DNA of 64,000 bases, from positions 62,001-126,000 of the forward strand of contig CBDCYN010000032.1 in assembly GCA_965224205.1 (NCBI GenBank). Reading direction: 5' to 3'. The first letter of the stretch is position 1. Each line of letters begins with the position of its first letter. Both the position numbers and the translations under genes were made by a program. Below, one piece after another: positions 9,463-18,485 of this stretch. The notes beneath the pieces were generated by a model. That model saw nothing but the letters and a program-made list of their open reading frames with translations, was not told where the DNA came from and did no database searches. The stretch comes from CBDCYN01 sp965224205. GTDB taxonomy: Bacteria > Planctomycetota > Phycisphaerae > Phycisphaerales > Phycisphaeraceae.

Positions 9463-10356
9463 ATGAGCCGACGCCAGAAGGTATTGATTATCGATGACGC
9501 CGAGCAGATACACCACCTCGTCCGCGCCCGTCTCAAAGGCCTGGACGTGGACGTGATGTGCTCGGCGACCGGGCAGACCGGCTTAGCCGCCGCCAAGGCC
9601 GAGATGCCCGACCTGGTCCTGCTCGACGTGAACATGCCCGGGATGTCCGGGTTCGAGGTCTGCAAGCTGCTCAAGGACAACCCCGATACCTACAACATCC
9701 CCGTCATCTTCCTCACCGGGGTCGACGAGACCGTCAACAAGGTCAAGGGCTTTGATCTCGGTGCGGTCGACTACGTGACCAAGCCGTTCGACCCCGCCGA
9801 GCTCCGCGCCCGGGTACGGTCAGCATTAAAGACCAAAGAGCTCATGGACATGCTCACCACCCAGGCCCAGATCGATGGGCTGACCGGCCTGCACAACCGA
9901 AGGTACTTCGACCGCCGCCTCGAGCAGGAACTAGCCGAGGGCCAACGCTACAAGCGTCCCGTCGGGATGCTGCTATTGGACATCGATCACTTCAAATCGA
10001 TCAACGATACCTACGGCCACCCCAAGGGCGACCAGGTGCTCTCCAAGCTCGCGGAGGTGCTGGCCCAGACCTGCCGGTCGTCGGACATCGCCTGCCGCTA
10101 CGGCGGGGAAGAGTTTGCGATCATCCTGCCCGAGGCGCACGCCGAATACGCCTACCAGAGCGGCCAGCGTATGCTCGTGGAGATCCGCCAGCACCCGGAG
10201 CTGACCGCGATCCTCGGCCAGCCCGTGACGGTCAGCATCGGCGCCGCCTGTGCCACCCCGACGGACCGGGTCACGCCCGCGGCGTTCCTGCACCAGACCG
10301 ATCAGGCGCTGTACACCTCCAAGACTTCCGGGCGCAACCGCGTGACAGCGGCGTGA
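9463..10356 (+). CDS. Response regulator diguanylate cyclase (REC-GGDEF)
   Basis: 297 residues. The receiver domain (1-125) has acidic residues near 10-11, phosphoacceptor Asp55 in LLLDVNMPGMSG-like context and the KPFDPAEL lysine loop. The GGDEF domain (about 135-297) has the active motif GGEEF at 214-218, so it should make c-di-GMP from two GTP when phosphorylated; DGLTGLHNRRYFD is the conserved N-terminal turn. No RxxD inhibitory site is evident just before GGEEF. The gene starts one base after the hybrid kinase stop. Domain order matches PleD/WspR-type regulators. Confidence 0.93.
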   Translation: MSRRQKVLIIDDAEQIHHLVRARLKGLDVDVMCSATGQTGLAAAKAEMPDLVLLDVNMPGMSGFEVCKLLKDNPDTYNIPVIFLTGVDETVNKVKGFDLGAVDYVTKPFDPAELRARVRSALKTKELMDMLTTQAQIDGLTGLHNRRYFDRRLEQELAEGQRYKRPVGMLLLDIDHFKSINDTYGHPKGDQVLSKLAEVLAQTCRSSDIACRYGGEEFAIILPEAHAEYAYQSGQRMLVEIRQHPELTAILGQPVTVSIGAACATPTDRVTPAAFLHQTDQALYTSKTSGRNRVTAA

Positions 10357-10440
10357 GTTACATGTCCATACCTCTCAATTGTTATCGGTGGTGAGTAGAG
10401 TTTTCTGAGGTATGATGGTCAAATCCTGTGGATGAGGTGA

Positions 10441-10530
10441 TCAGGCAGCCCGCTGTTCTTCTCCTTCAATAAAGAGGGTCCCGGCGATCACGTCGCCGAT
10501 CTGCTCGTGGCCGTTGAGCTTTCGCCATCG
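10441..10530 (-). pseudogene. C-terminal remnant of an IS256/Mutator-type transposase
   Basis: The minus strand reads WRKLNGHEQIGDVIAG then TLFIEGEEQRAA and a stop. The first part resembles the end of IS256-family transposases, where a W-R-x-L/V-x-G motif is followed by a short tail. An in-frame TAG lies directly upstream of the fragment, so nothing else of the gene survives. The family call rests on about 30 residues and is tentative. Confidence 0.4.
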
Positions 10531-10607
10531 CTAGGCATGCTCGTCGCCAGCCATTGACCCGAAATTTCAAACGTGACAAAGCACTCGGTTGTTATACATT
10601 GATACCC

Positions 10608-11543
10608 ATGAAAGTCATGGTGCTAGCGGGCGGGCCCGACCGTGAACGGCCCGTGAGCCTGCGGTCCGGGCAGGCGGTGGCGGCGGCCCTAGAACACGCC
10701 GGGCACGAGGTGACCCGCTGTGACATCGGCCCCGGTGACCTGTCCGCGCTAGAGCAATTCCACCGGTGGAACGGGCACGTCATTTTCCCTGTGCTCCACG
10801 GCCCATGGGGAGAGGGCGGGGCGCTCCAGGAGATCTTGGACCAGCGAAATTTGCCGTACGTCGGCTCCAAATCTTCCGCCGCCAGGCTGTGCATGGACAA
10901 GCACGCGACGAAACGATCGCTCGTGGACCATGGCTTGGCGACCCCGGACTTCGAGGTCCTCTCACCCAGTCAGCGTCCACGGTTGACTACCCCTTTCGTG
11001 CTCAAACCGATCTCTGAAGGCAGCAGCTTCGGCGTGATGATCTGTCACGATCATCGCCAGGTCGAGCCGGCGATGGGCCAGGTGCTTGACGTGTATCACG
11101 AAGTTTTGGTAGAGGCCTTTATCGATGGCAAGGAGATCACCGTCGGGATCCTCGATACCCCCGAAAAGTTACAGGCGCTGCCGCCGATCCAGGTGTTGCC
11201 ATCCGTGGCGTTCTACGACTACCAGGCGAAATACGACCGCGACGACACACAATACCTCGTCGGGGAACAACAGATCGATCTGCCTCCACACATGCTTGAA
11301 GCGGTGGCGCAGATGGCCACCCGCGTCCACCGACTGATGGGGTGCCGGCACCTAAGCCGCATCGATTTTATGATCGACGCGGATCATCGGCCGTGGATCC
11401 TGGAGGTCAACACCATGCCCGGGTTCACGGACCATTCCCTGCTGCCGATGGCCGCGGCGCACGCGGGGGTCCCTATGCCACGATTGGTCGGCCTGCTCGT
11501 TGAGGCGGCTGTGGCCCCAGCCCCTAATCCCTCCCAATCGTGA
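10608..11543 (+). CDS. ddl: D-alanine--D-alanine ligase
   Basis: ATP-grasp ligase that makes the D-Ala-D-Ala end of peptidoglycan precursors in the cytoplasm. 311 residues from MKVMVLAGGPDRE, the usual N-terminal strand; an upstream in-frame ATG at 10554 would add 18 residues with no homology. HGPWGEGGALQEILDQ (serine-like loop region), LPYVGSKSSAARLCMDK, PISEGSSFG, EAFIDGKEITVGIL and the Mg-binding end IDFMIDADHRPWILEVNTMPGFT are all present. It is a single gene, not in a mur cluster; murD lies 40 kb away. A stretch of transposase remnant precedes it. Confidence 0.95.
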   Translation: MKVMVLAGGPDRERPVSLRSGQAVAAALEHAGHEVTRCDIGPGDLSALEQFHRWNGHVIFPVLHGPWGEGGALQEILDQRNLPYVGSKSSAARLCMDKHATKRSLVDHGLATPDFEVLSPSQRPRLTTPFVLKPISEGSSFGVMICHDHRQVEPAMGQVLDVYHEVLVEAFIDGKEITVGILDTPEKLQALPPIQVLPSVAFYDYQAKYDRDDTQYLVGEQQIDLPPHMLEAVAQMATRVHRLMGCRHLSRIDFMIDADHRPWILEVNTMPGFTDHSLLPMAAAHAGVPMPRLVGLLVEAAVAPAPNPSQS

Positions 11544-11646
11544 CCGACTCGAAGCAACAGAGGTGTGTACCCGTCAAGGAGTCGATCGACACCGCCTCAC
11601 ACCCACAACGATCCAGGTATGATAGGGGTCTATCAGGAGCTACTCA

Positions 11647-14600
11647 TTGTCCACTCGTTGCCGCCTATCGCCTTCGGTTCTTTTTTTTCTAGCTCTCCTT
11701 GTTCTTGGTCACCGGCTCTGGGCCCAGCCCGCCGAGCCGACCCCGACCGCAGCGAACGGCACGCCCACGGCCGCAACCCCTCCCGCGACCGAATCCCTCA
11801 CCCTTGATCAAATCCAGGCCAAGGTGAAAGAGGTTGAAAGCGACGACGCCCTGCCCGAGGCGGTCAAGACCAAGGTGCTTGAACTGTATCGAGCGGCGCT
11901 GACCCGTCTGCAATCCGTGGAAACGTACAACGCCAAGAAAGCGGCTTTCATCGCAGCGATCGAATCCGGTCCTCAGGATCTTGAAACGATCCGCCAGCAG
12001 CTGGCCGCCGCGGCCGAGCCATCCCCCGACGGGGGCCTCGACGGCGCGTCGCTGCCGGGCACCGCAAAAGAAAACGAGCAGAAGCTGGTCCAGACCCAGG
12101 CCGAGCTCGTCGCCCACAAAAACCGCCTGGCTGAACTTGACCAGCAGATCGCCGTCCAGCAAGACCGCCCGCAGCTGGCGCGACGCGAGAAAGCCGACGC
12201 CGAGCAGAAGCTGCTCGAGATCAACACGGAGCTCAAAACCCCCGCCCCTTCCGATGAATCGCCCGTGCTCACCGCGGCCCGCTCCGCGGCCCTGAACGCC
12301 AGGAAGATGTCACGCGTCGCCGAGTCAGCCATGCTCGACCAGGAGCTTGTCAGCCACCCCGTGCGGCTGGACCTGCTCAAGGCGCAGCGAGACCTGGCCG
12401 CCCGCCAGATCGCCGACACCGAGTCTCGGATCAAGACCCTCCAAGACATGGTCAACAAGCTGCGTCGAGAAGAGGCCGCCCGCGCCCAGGCCGAGGCGGA
12501 AAAGGCGAAAGCCGCCGCGAAGGGCAAGCATCCACTCGTCGCCGGTCATGCCGAGAAAAACGCTCAACTCGGTCAAGAGCTTGCCGATCTAACCCAGCTC
12601 ATCGAGCAGGCGGCCTCGACCCGGCGCAACGTCACCCAGAAGCGTGAAAACATCGAAAAGGATTTCAAGAGCGCCCAAGAGAAACTCGAAGTCGCGGGGC
12701 TTAGCGACGTCTTGGGTCGGTTGCTGCGCGATCAGCGGCGTAAGCTCGAAGACCCGGGGCGGTACCGCAGAGCCGCCGCGGAGCGCAAAGAGCAGATCGC
12801 CACAGCCGGGCTTAAGTACCTCGAGTTCGAGGAGCGCCGCCAAGAACTCAGGTCCCCCGCGATGAAGGCTCAGCAAGAGGTCGCTCATATCGCCTCGGAG
12901 GAAAAACGGTCTGGGTCGTACCTGGCTGATCTCGAAGCTGAAGTCCGCGTGCTCTTGGAGGACCAGAAGCAGCTGCTCGACAAGCTGTCCGACGCGTACA
13001 ACCGTTACCTCACGGAACTGGGCGACCTGGAGTTTGAACAGCAGCAGCTGCTCAAACAAGCCCAGGAATACGCGGCTTTCTTGGACGAGAGGCTGCTGTG
13101 GATCCCCAGCGGGCCCCCCGTGGGTCTCACGACCCTCAAAGACCTCCAAGCGGCGGTCATTTACATGACGCGGGTCCAGAATTGGTCGGCCACCGCGGTG
13201 GTGGTATGGAAGCAGCTCGTCTCGTCGCCGGTGCCGCCCGCGGTGTCTTTGATCCTGCTGATCGGTTTGTTCTTACCACGCAAGAAAATGCGTGTGCAGC
13301 TGGACGTCTACGCGGGGTGCGTCGGGAAGATCTATGCCGACAGCTTCTGGCTGACCATCGGGGCGTTAGGGATCACGCTGTTGCTTTCGGCCGGTTGGCC
13401 CCTGCTGATGGGGTGGGTGGCGTGGCAGCTGTACCGGTCGGACTCTTTTTCCACCTCTGGGTTTCCTCAAACGGTTGGGCTGGGGCTCGCCGGCACCGCC
13501 CAGCTGCTGTTCGGGCTGCGGTGCATGCGTCTGTTCCTTCAAAAAGAGAACGGCGTGGCGGAGGCTCACCTGCGGTGGCGGCCTCAGACCACATCGCTTC
13601 TGCGGAAACACTTGTTTTGGTTGGCGTGTCTAGCCCTGCCGGCGGTCTTCATCACTGTGATGACCGAAGGCACCGGGGAGGAATCGTTCCGTCAGAGCCT
13701 GGGACGGCTGGCGTTTATGGTGGCGATGCTGGGGCTGGCGGCCTTTGTGGGGCTGGTGTTGCACCCGCGGGGGGGGGTCATGGACAACGTCGTGAGGCGG
13801 AACCCCAACGGCTGGCTGGCGAGGCTGCGGTACGTGTGGTACCTGCTGGCGATCGGCCTGCCGCTTTTCCTGGCGGGCCTAGCCGCGGCCGGTTACTACT
13901 ACACCGCCTTGGAACTCACCCACCGGATGCTGGCGACGATCTTGGTCGTGGTGGTGGCGATCGTGGGCCATGAGCTGTTCATGCGGTGGTTGTTCGTGGC
14001 CAACCGCAAACTGGCGATCGCCAAGGCACGTGAAAAGAGAGAGGCTGAGCTTCGACAATCCGGCGACAAGGGCGATGGCGAGGGTAAAGAAATAGCCCTC
14101 GAACTGCCCGAGGTCGACCTGGCGACGATCAACGCCCAGACACGGCAGCTGCTGCGTGTCACGGTGACGGTGTGGGTCGTCGTGGGGTTGTGGGTGGTGT
14201 GGACGGACGTGGTGCCGGCATTAAACATGCTCGACCAAGTCCCGCTGTGGCAGCACTCGGTCATGATCGATGGGCAGGAGACGCTCGAGCCGATCACCCT
14301 CGCGAGTTTGGCGTTGGCGATCGTAATCACCGCCGCGACCGTGGCCGCGGCGCGGAACCTGCCCGGGGTGCTCGAGATCGCGGTCCTCCAGCACCTGCCG
14401 CTGGACTCCGGCAGCCGTTACGCGATCACGACGGTCAGCCGGTACGTGATTACCACGATCGGGGCGGTCGCGGCGTTCGGGGTTTTGGGTGTGAACTGGT
14501 CGCACTTGCAGTGGCTGGTCGCGGCGTTGGGTGTGGGGTTGGGGTTTGGGCTCCAAGAGATCTTCGCCAACTTCGTGTCGGGTCTGATTATCCTCTTTGA

Positions 14601-15138
14601 ACGCCCGTTCCGCGTGGGGGACACGGTGACGGTGGGTGACATCAGCGGGACGGTCTCGCGGATCCAGATCCGCGCCACAACCGTCACCGACTGGGACCGC
14701 AAGGAGCTGATCGTGCCCAACAAGGCGTTCATCACCGACCGGCTGATCAATTGGACACTCACGGACCCGATCACCCGGTTGATTGTCAAGGTCGGGATCG
14801 CATACGGGTCGGATACCGCGCTGGCGCGGCGGTTGATGATGGAGATCGCCGAGAAACTCCCCTCGGTTCTCGATGACCCCAAGCCGTCCGTGTTCTTCAT
14901 GGGGTTCGGGGCCAGCTCGCTGGATTTCGAGGTGCGCGTATTCGTGGCGGAGGTGACGAACCGCGGCCGGGTCGAGATCATGCATGAGATGCACATGGCC
15001 ATTGACCAGGCGTTCCGCGAGCACGGCGTGGTGATCGCGTTCCCGCAGGTCGATGTTCATTTCGACCCCCCCCCGGACGGTCCTGCAGCACCCACAAACG
15101 CGACGGGACATACCCAGCCGCCCACCACCGAGGGGTAG
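11647..15138 (+). CDS. Large MscS-family mechanosensitive channel (MscK/YjeP type)
   Basis: 1163 residues. A signal peptide (VLFFLALLVLGHRLWA) starts the protein, which opens with TTG behind CAGGAG. A long periplasmic coiled-coil domain (about 50-490) rich in E, K, Q and A follows, then about ten membrane helices from residue 535 to 980. The pore helix region WLVAALGVGLGFGLQEIFAN leads into the MscS core: FVSGLIILFERPFRVGD, GDISGTVSRIQIRATTVTDWD and ELIVPNKAFI. Such proteins release solutes on hypo-osmotic shock. An acidic/lysine-rich loop (KGDGEGKEIALEL) interrupts the membrane part. corA follows 62 bp downstream on the same strand, so an ion-homeostasis operon is possible. Confidence 0.92.
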   Translation: MSTRCRLSPSVLFFLALLVLGHRLWAQPAEPTPTAANGTPTAATPPATESLTLDQIQAKVKEVESDDALPEAVKTKVLELYRAALTRLQSVETYNAKKAAFIAAIESGPQDLETIRQQLAAAAEPSPDGGLDGASLPGTAKENEQKLVQTQAELVAHKNRLAELDQQIAVQQDRPQLARREKADAEQKLLEINTELKTPAPSDESPVLTAARSAALNARKMSRVAESAMLDQELVSHPVRLDLLKAQRDLAARQIADTESRIKTLQDMVNKLRREEAARAQAEAEKAKAAAKGKHPLVAGHAEKNAQLGQELADLTQLIEQAASTRRNVTQKRENIEKDFKSAQEKLEVAGLSDVLGRLLRDQRRKLEDPGRYRRAAAERKEQIATAGLKYLEFEERRQELRSPAMKAQQEVAHIASEEKRSGSYLADLEAEVRVLLEDQKQLLDKLSDAYNRYLTELGDLEFEQQQLLKQAQEYAAFLDERLLWIPSGPPVGLTTLKDLQAAVIYMTRVQNWSATAVVVWKQLVSSPVPPAVSLILLIGLFLPRKKMRVQLDVYAGCVGKIYADSFWLTIGALGITLLLSAGWPLLMGWVAWQLYRSDSFSTSGFPQTVGLGLAGTAQLLFGLRCMRLFLQKENGVAEAHLRWRPQTTSLLRKHLFWLACLALPAVFITVMTEGTGEESFRQSLGRLAFMVAMLGLAAFVGLVLHPRGGVMDNVVRRNPNGWLARLRYVWYLLAIGLPLFLAGLAAAGYYYTALELTHRMLATILVVVVAIVGHELFMRWLFVANRKLAIAKAREKREAELRQSGDKGDGEGKEIALELPEVDLATINAQTRQLLRVTVTVWVVVGLWVVWTDVVPALNMLDQVPLWQHSVMIDGQETLEPITLASLALAIVITAATVAAARNLPGVLEIAVLQHLPLDSGSRYAITTVSRYVITTIGAVAAFGVLGVNWSHLQWLVAALGVGLGFGLQEIFANFVSGLIILFERPFRVGDTVTVGDISGTVSRIQIRATTVTDWDRKELIVPNKAFITDRLINWTLTDPITRLIVKVGIAYGSDTALARRLMMEIAEKLPSVLDDPKPSVFFMGFGASSLDFEVRVFVAEVTNRGRVEIMHEMHMAIDQAFREHGVVIAFPQVDVHFDPPPDGPAAPTNATGHTQPPTTEG

Positions 15139-15200
15139 GACACTTAGCCGACTTTTGATCGATCGGCGCAGGCCTGCCACAGTCGACAAGGAATCAACCC

Positions 15201-16325
15201 ATGATCATCTCGCGATTGACCAACAGGAAGCGTCGGCGAAGAATATTCACCCGCTCAGTCCCCGGCGCGGCCCCGGGCACGGTCACGCTCGACCCCACCG
15301 CCCCGCCGCCGCCGGTGACCGTGACGGTTTACGGACCGGACCATCTGGAGGAGATAGAAATCAAATCACCCAGTGCGGCCCGGGACCATATCGGGGCGTG
15401 GCCGGTGATGTGGGTCAACGTGGACGGATTGGGCAATGGTTCGACTCTGCGGGGGCTGGGCGAGTTGTTCGACGTTCACCGCTTAGCTTTGGAAGACGTG
15501 GCCAACGTCCCGCAACGAGCCAAAGTCGAGGAGTATGACAAACACCTCTTTATCGTGATGCGGATGCTGCGTCACGATGAGGGTTGCGTGACAGAGCAGG
15601 TGAGCCTGTTTCTCGGTAAGGGGTTCGTGTTGACGTTTCAGGAGCGGCCCGGCGATTGTTTCGAGCCGGTCCGTGAACGGATCCGGCACGGTCGGGGACG
15701 AATCCGCCACGCCGGGGCAGATTACCTGGCCTACGCCCTGATCGACGCGGTGATCGACCACTACTTCCCGGCTATTGAGCACTATGGGGATCGGTTGGAA
15801 GATATGGAGCAGAGGGTCCTTGACGACAACGACCCCGGATTAATCGAAGAGATCCACAAGGTCAAAAAAGAGCTGCTAGTATTGCGCCGCGCGATCTGGC
15901 CCACACGCGAAGCGGTCAACACCCTACTGCGAGACTCGACGCGATGGATCACGGACGAGACGCGGACTTACCTGCGGGACTGCTACGACCACACGATCCA
16001 GGTGATCGACATGCTCGAGAACCAGCGTGAGATCGCCTCGAGCCTTACGGACATGTACATGACGACCCTCAGCAACCGGATGAACGAGATCATGAAGGTG
16101 CTGGCGATTATCGCGACGATCTTCATCCCGCTGTCGTTCATCGCGGGCCTGTACGGGATGAACTTTGATCAGGATTCACCATGGAACCTCCCGGAGCTGA
16201 GCTGGTATTACGGCTACCCCATCGCCCTTACAGTGATGGCGGCGATCGGGGTCGGGCAGGTGGTCTTCTTCTGGCGCAAGGGGTGGATCGGGTCGAGGAG
16301 ATCGGGCAAGCGGGGGCCAGGGTAG
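15201..16325 (+). CDS. corA: CorA-type magnesium/cobalt transporter
   Basis: 374 residues. A soluble N-terminal domain (about 1-300) ends in the long stalk helix. Two C-terminal membrane helices (about 300-318 and 338-358) flank the ion-selectivity signature YGMNF at 318-322. The second helix is followed by a basic tail (WRKGWIGSRRSGKRG). The family forms pentamers that admit Mg2+. The N-terminal 40 residues are basic and variable. Same strand as the MscS channel and the antiporter. Co2+ or Zn2+ preference cannot be told from sequence. Confidence 0.93.
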   Translation: MIISRLTNRKRRRRIFTRSVPGAAPGTVTLDPTAPPPPVTVTVYGPDHLEEIEIKSPSAARDHIGAWPVMWVNVDGLGNGSTLRGLGELFDVHRLALEDVANVPQRAKVEEYDKHLFIVMRMLRHDEGCVTEQVSLFLGKGFVLTFQERPGDCFEPVRERIRHGRGRIRHAGADYLAYALIDAVIDHYFPAIEHYGDRLEDMEQRVLDDNDPGLIEEIHKVKKELLVLRRAIWPTREAVNTLLRDSTRWITDETRTYLRDCYDHTIQVIDMLENQREIASSLTDMYMTTLSNRMNEIMKVLAIIATIFIPLSFIAGLYGMNFDQDSPWNLPELSWYYGYPIALTVMAAIGVGQVVFFWRKGWIGSRRSGKRGPG

Positions 16326-16422
16326 CGGCAGCCCCCTGGGGCAACTCCCCGGGGCCACGTGACCTCACCCATCTAGCTATATTATTCCCGGTCAGATGAA
16401 CCCTACCGAATGGAGATGATGT

Positions 16423-18213
16423 TTGTCACAACACCTTGAAGTCGCCTTGGCCAGTGTGATCGTGCTGGGGGTTGCTGCGCAATGGATCGCGTGGCGACTG
16501 AAGCTGCCGTCGATTCTTCTACTGCTGGTGGTGGGGGTCACGGTGGGGCCGTTCAGCGGGCTGTTGGTTCCGGATGACCTTTTCGGACCGTCACTGCTGC
16601 CTTTGGTTTCGTTGTCAGTAGCCCTGATCCTCTATGAGGGTGGATTGAGCTTACACCTCAGAGAGCTGGCCAAGGTCGGGGTGGTGATCCGCAACCTGCT
16701 GACCATTGGCATGCTCATGGGTTGGCTGATCTCCGCAGTGGCCGCTTACGCACTGCTGGGGCTGGACGTACCGGTGGCGATCCTCCTAGGCGCGATCCTG
16801 GTCGTGACCGGGCCGACGGTCGTGGGGCCGCTGCTTCGCCACATCCGCCCGGTGGGCCCGGTGGCGTCGATCTTAAAATGGGAGGGGATCACGATCGACC
16901 CGATCGGGGCGTTGATGGCGGTGCTGGTGTTCGAGGTGATCGTCTCCGACGGCAACGGCAGCCCGTGGGTCCACAGCGCCATCGCGCTGGCGAAGACCAT
17001 CGTCGTGGGCGGGGGCCTGGGCCTGGCGTCTGCTTGGGTCTTCACCGAGCTGCTACGTCGCTATTGGATCCCCGACGAGCTTCAGAACGCCGCGTCGCTG
17101 ATGCTGGTGGTCGCGGCATTCGCGGCGTCACAGGCGATCCAGGAGGAGTCGGGGCTGTTCACAGCCACGGTCATGGGCATCGCCCTGGCGAACCAGAAGA
17201 AAGTCGAAGTTGAGCACATCGTCGAATTCAAGGAAGACCTGCGCGTGCTGCTGATCGGGGTGTTGTTTATCCTGCTGGCCGCCCGGTTGAAGCTCGACGA
17301 TATCACCCAGATCGGGCTGCCGTCTGTGTTGTTCGTGATCGTCTTGATCGTGATCGGCCGGCCGATAAGCGTATGGGTATCAACCATAGGGTCGGGGCTA
17401 AAGCAGAGCGAGCGTGTGTTCCTGGCGTGGATGGCCCCGCGCGGGATCGTCGCTGCGGCGGTTTCATCGGTGTTCGCGTTACGGCTAGAACAGCACAACT
17501 ACCCACAAGCTGGGGTGTTGGTCTCAGCGACGTTCTCGGTGATCGTGGGCACGGTCGCGGTCTATGGCCTCACGGGGGCGGCGTTGGCGAGGCGCCTTAA
17601 GGTCGCCGACCCCAACCCGCAGGGGCTGCTGATCGTCGGGGCCAGCGCCTGGGCGCGGGCGGTGGCGTCGGCTCTGTTGGCTCGCGGGATTCGTGTCGTA
17701 CTGGTCGATACCAATTACAGCCACCTCGCCGCGGCGCGTATGGCGGGGATCCCCACGTACTATGGCAGCATCCTGTCGGAGCACGTGTTTAATCAGCTGG
17801 ACCTAGGCGGGATCGGGCGCGTGCTGGCCGCGACCCCCAACGACAGCGTCAATATCTTGGCCACGCAGCGGTTCAGCCCGCTGTTCGGGCGTTCGGAGGT
17901 TTACCGGCTACCACCGGCGGAGCAGGCGACTGGCAAGGCCAAGCAAGACATGCACGAGCCCAGCAGATTGCTATTCGAGCCCCATGCGACCTATTACCGG
18001 CTTGGTGATCGCATGACGGCAGGGCAGATCGTCAAGGTCACCCCGCTGACCGAGACCTTCGACTATGAAGCTTTCCGTCAAAGGTATGGGCAGTCGTCGT
18101 TGCTGATGTTCGTGATCAACGAAAGCGGTAAGCTCTTGGTCGCCACCCCCGGCCAGAGCCTCGATCCGAAACCCGGACAGACCGTCGTCTGTTTCGTGGA
18201 GGACCAAGAATGA
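16423..18213 (+). CDS. CPA1-type cation:proton antiporter with nucleotide-binding C-domain
   Basis: 596 residues. About 12 membrane helices in the first 390 residues carry Na+/H+ exchanger motifs: LLLVVGVTVGPFSG, LSVALILYEGGLSL, ILVVTGPTVVGPLL and WMAPRGIVAAAVSSVFAL. The C-terminal part (about 400-520) is a Rossmann-like TrkA-N-type domain: LLIVGASAWARAVASALLARG then VVLVDTNYSHLAAARMAGIP. This suggests gating by NAD(H) or another nucleotide. The start is TTG after GGAG. It overlaps the next small gene by 4 bp (ATGA), so the two are translationally coupled. Na+ versus K+ preference is not decidable here. Confidence 0.9.
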   Translation: MSQHLEVALASVIVLGVAAQWIAWRLKLPSILLLLVVGVTVGPFSGLLVPDDLFGPSLLPLVSLSVALILYEGGLSLHLRELAKVGVVIRNLLTIGMLMGWLISAVAAYALLGLDVPVAILLGAILVVTGPTVVGPLLRHIRPVGPVASILKWEGITIDPIGALMAVLVFEVIVSDGNGSPWVHSAIALAKTIVVGGGLGLASAWVFTELLRRYWIPDELQNAASLMLVVAAFAASQAIQEESGLFTATVMGIALANQKKVEVEHIVEFKEDLRVLLIGVLFILLAARLKLDDITQIGLPSVLFVIVLIVIGRPISVWVSTIGSGLKQSERVFLAWMAPRGIVAAAVSSVFALRLEQHNYPQAGVLVSATFSVIVGTVAVYGLTGAALARRLKVADPNPQGLLIVGASAWARAVASALLARGIRVVLVDTNYSHLAAARMAGIPTYYGSILSEHVFNQLDLGGIGRVLAATPNDSVNILATQRFSPLFGRSEVYRLPPAEQATGKAKQDMHEPSRLLFEPHATYYRLGDRMTAGQIVKVTPLTETFDYEAFRQRYGQSSLLMFVINESGKLLVATPGQSLDPKPGQTVVCFVEDQE

Positions 18214-18416
18214 CCATGGCCAAGATCAAGCTCGTTTTCGCCGCTGTGTGCTTGGCAGTGATCCTGATCGTGATCTTTCAAAACGTTGACCCGGTTGAGA
18301 TCCAGTTCCTGTTCGCGGAGGTGGTGATGCCGCTGGCGGTGCTGCTGGCGGTGACGTTTGGGCTGGGAGCGGTCTTGGGCATGTTCACCTCGGGATGGTG
18401 GTGGAGGCGGAGGTAA
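18210..18416 (+). CDS. LapA/DUF1049-like small membrane protein
   Basis: 68 residues: one helix (about 7-23), the motif FQNVDPVEIQFLF typical of DUF1049 proteins, a second helix (about 41-60) and a basic end (WWWRRR). Family members assist lipopolysaccharide assembly or have unknown envelope roles. It starts inside the stop of the antiporter gene, which suggests a functional link with that transporter or simple coupling. A short GC hairpin (ACGGGG/CCCCGT) lies just past the stop with no T-run. Confidence 0.8.
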   Translation: MTMAKIKLVFAAVCLAVILIVIFQNVDPVEIQFLFAEVVMPLAVLLAVTFGLGAVLGMFTSGWWWRRR

Positions 18417-18485
18417 CCACGGGGCGGTCCCCCGTCATAAGACCTATCCCCTATTAAAGACATAGCGCCATCCACAGGAAAAAAC

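Noticed and set aside
10554..10607. Extended N-terminus of ddl (18 residues)
   Set aside because: The family begins at MKVMVLAGG and the extension has no ribosome site.
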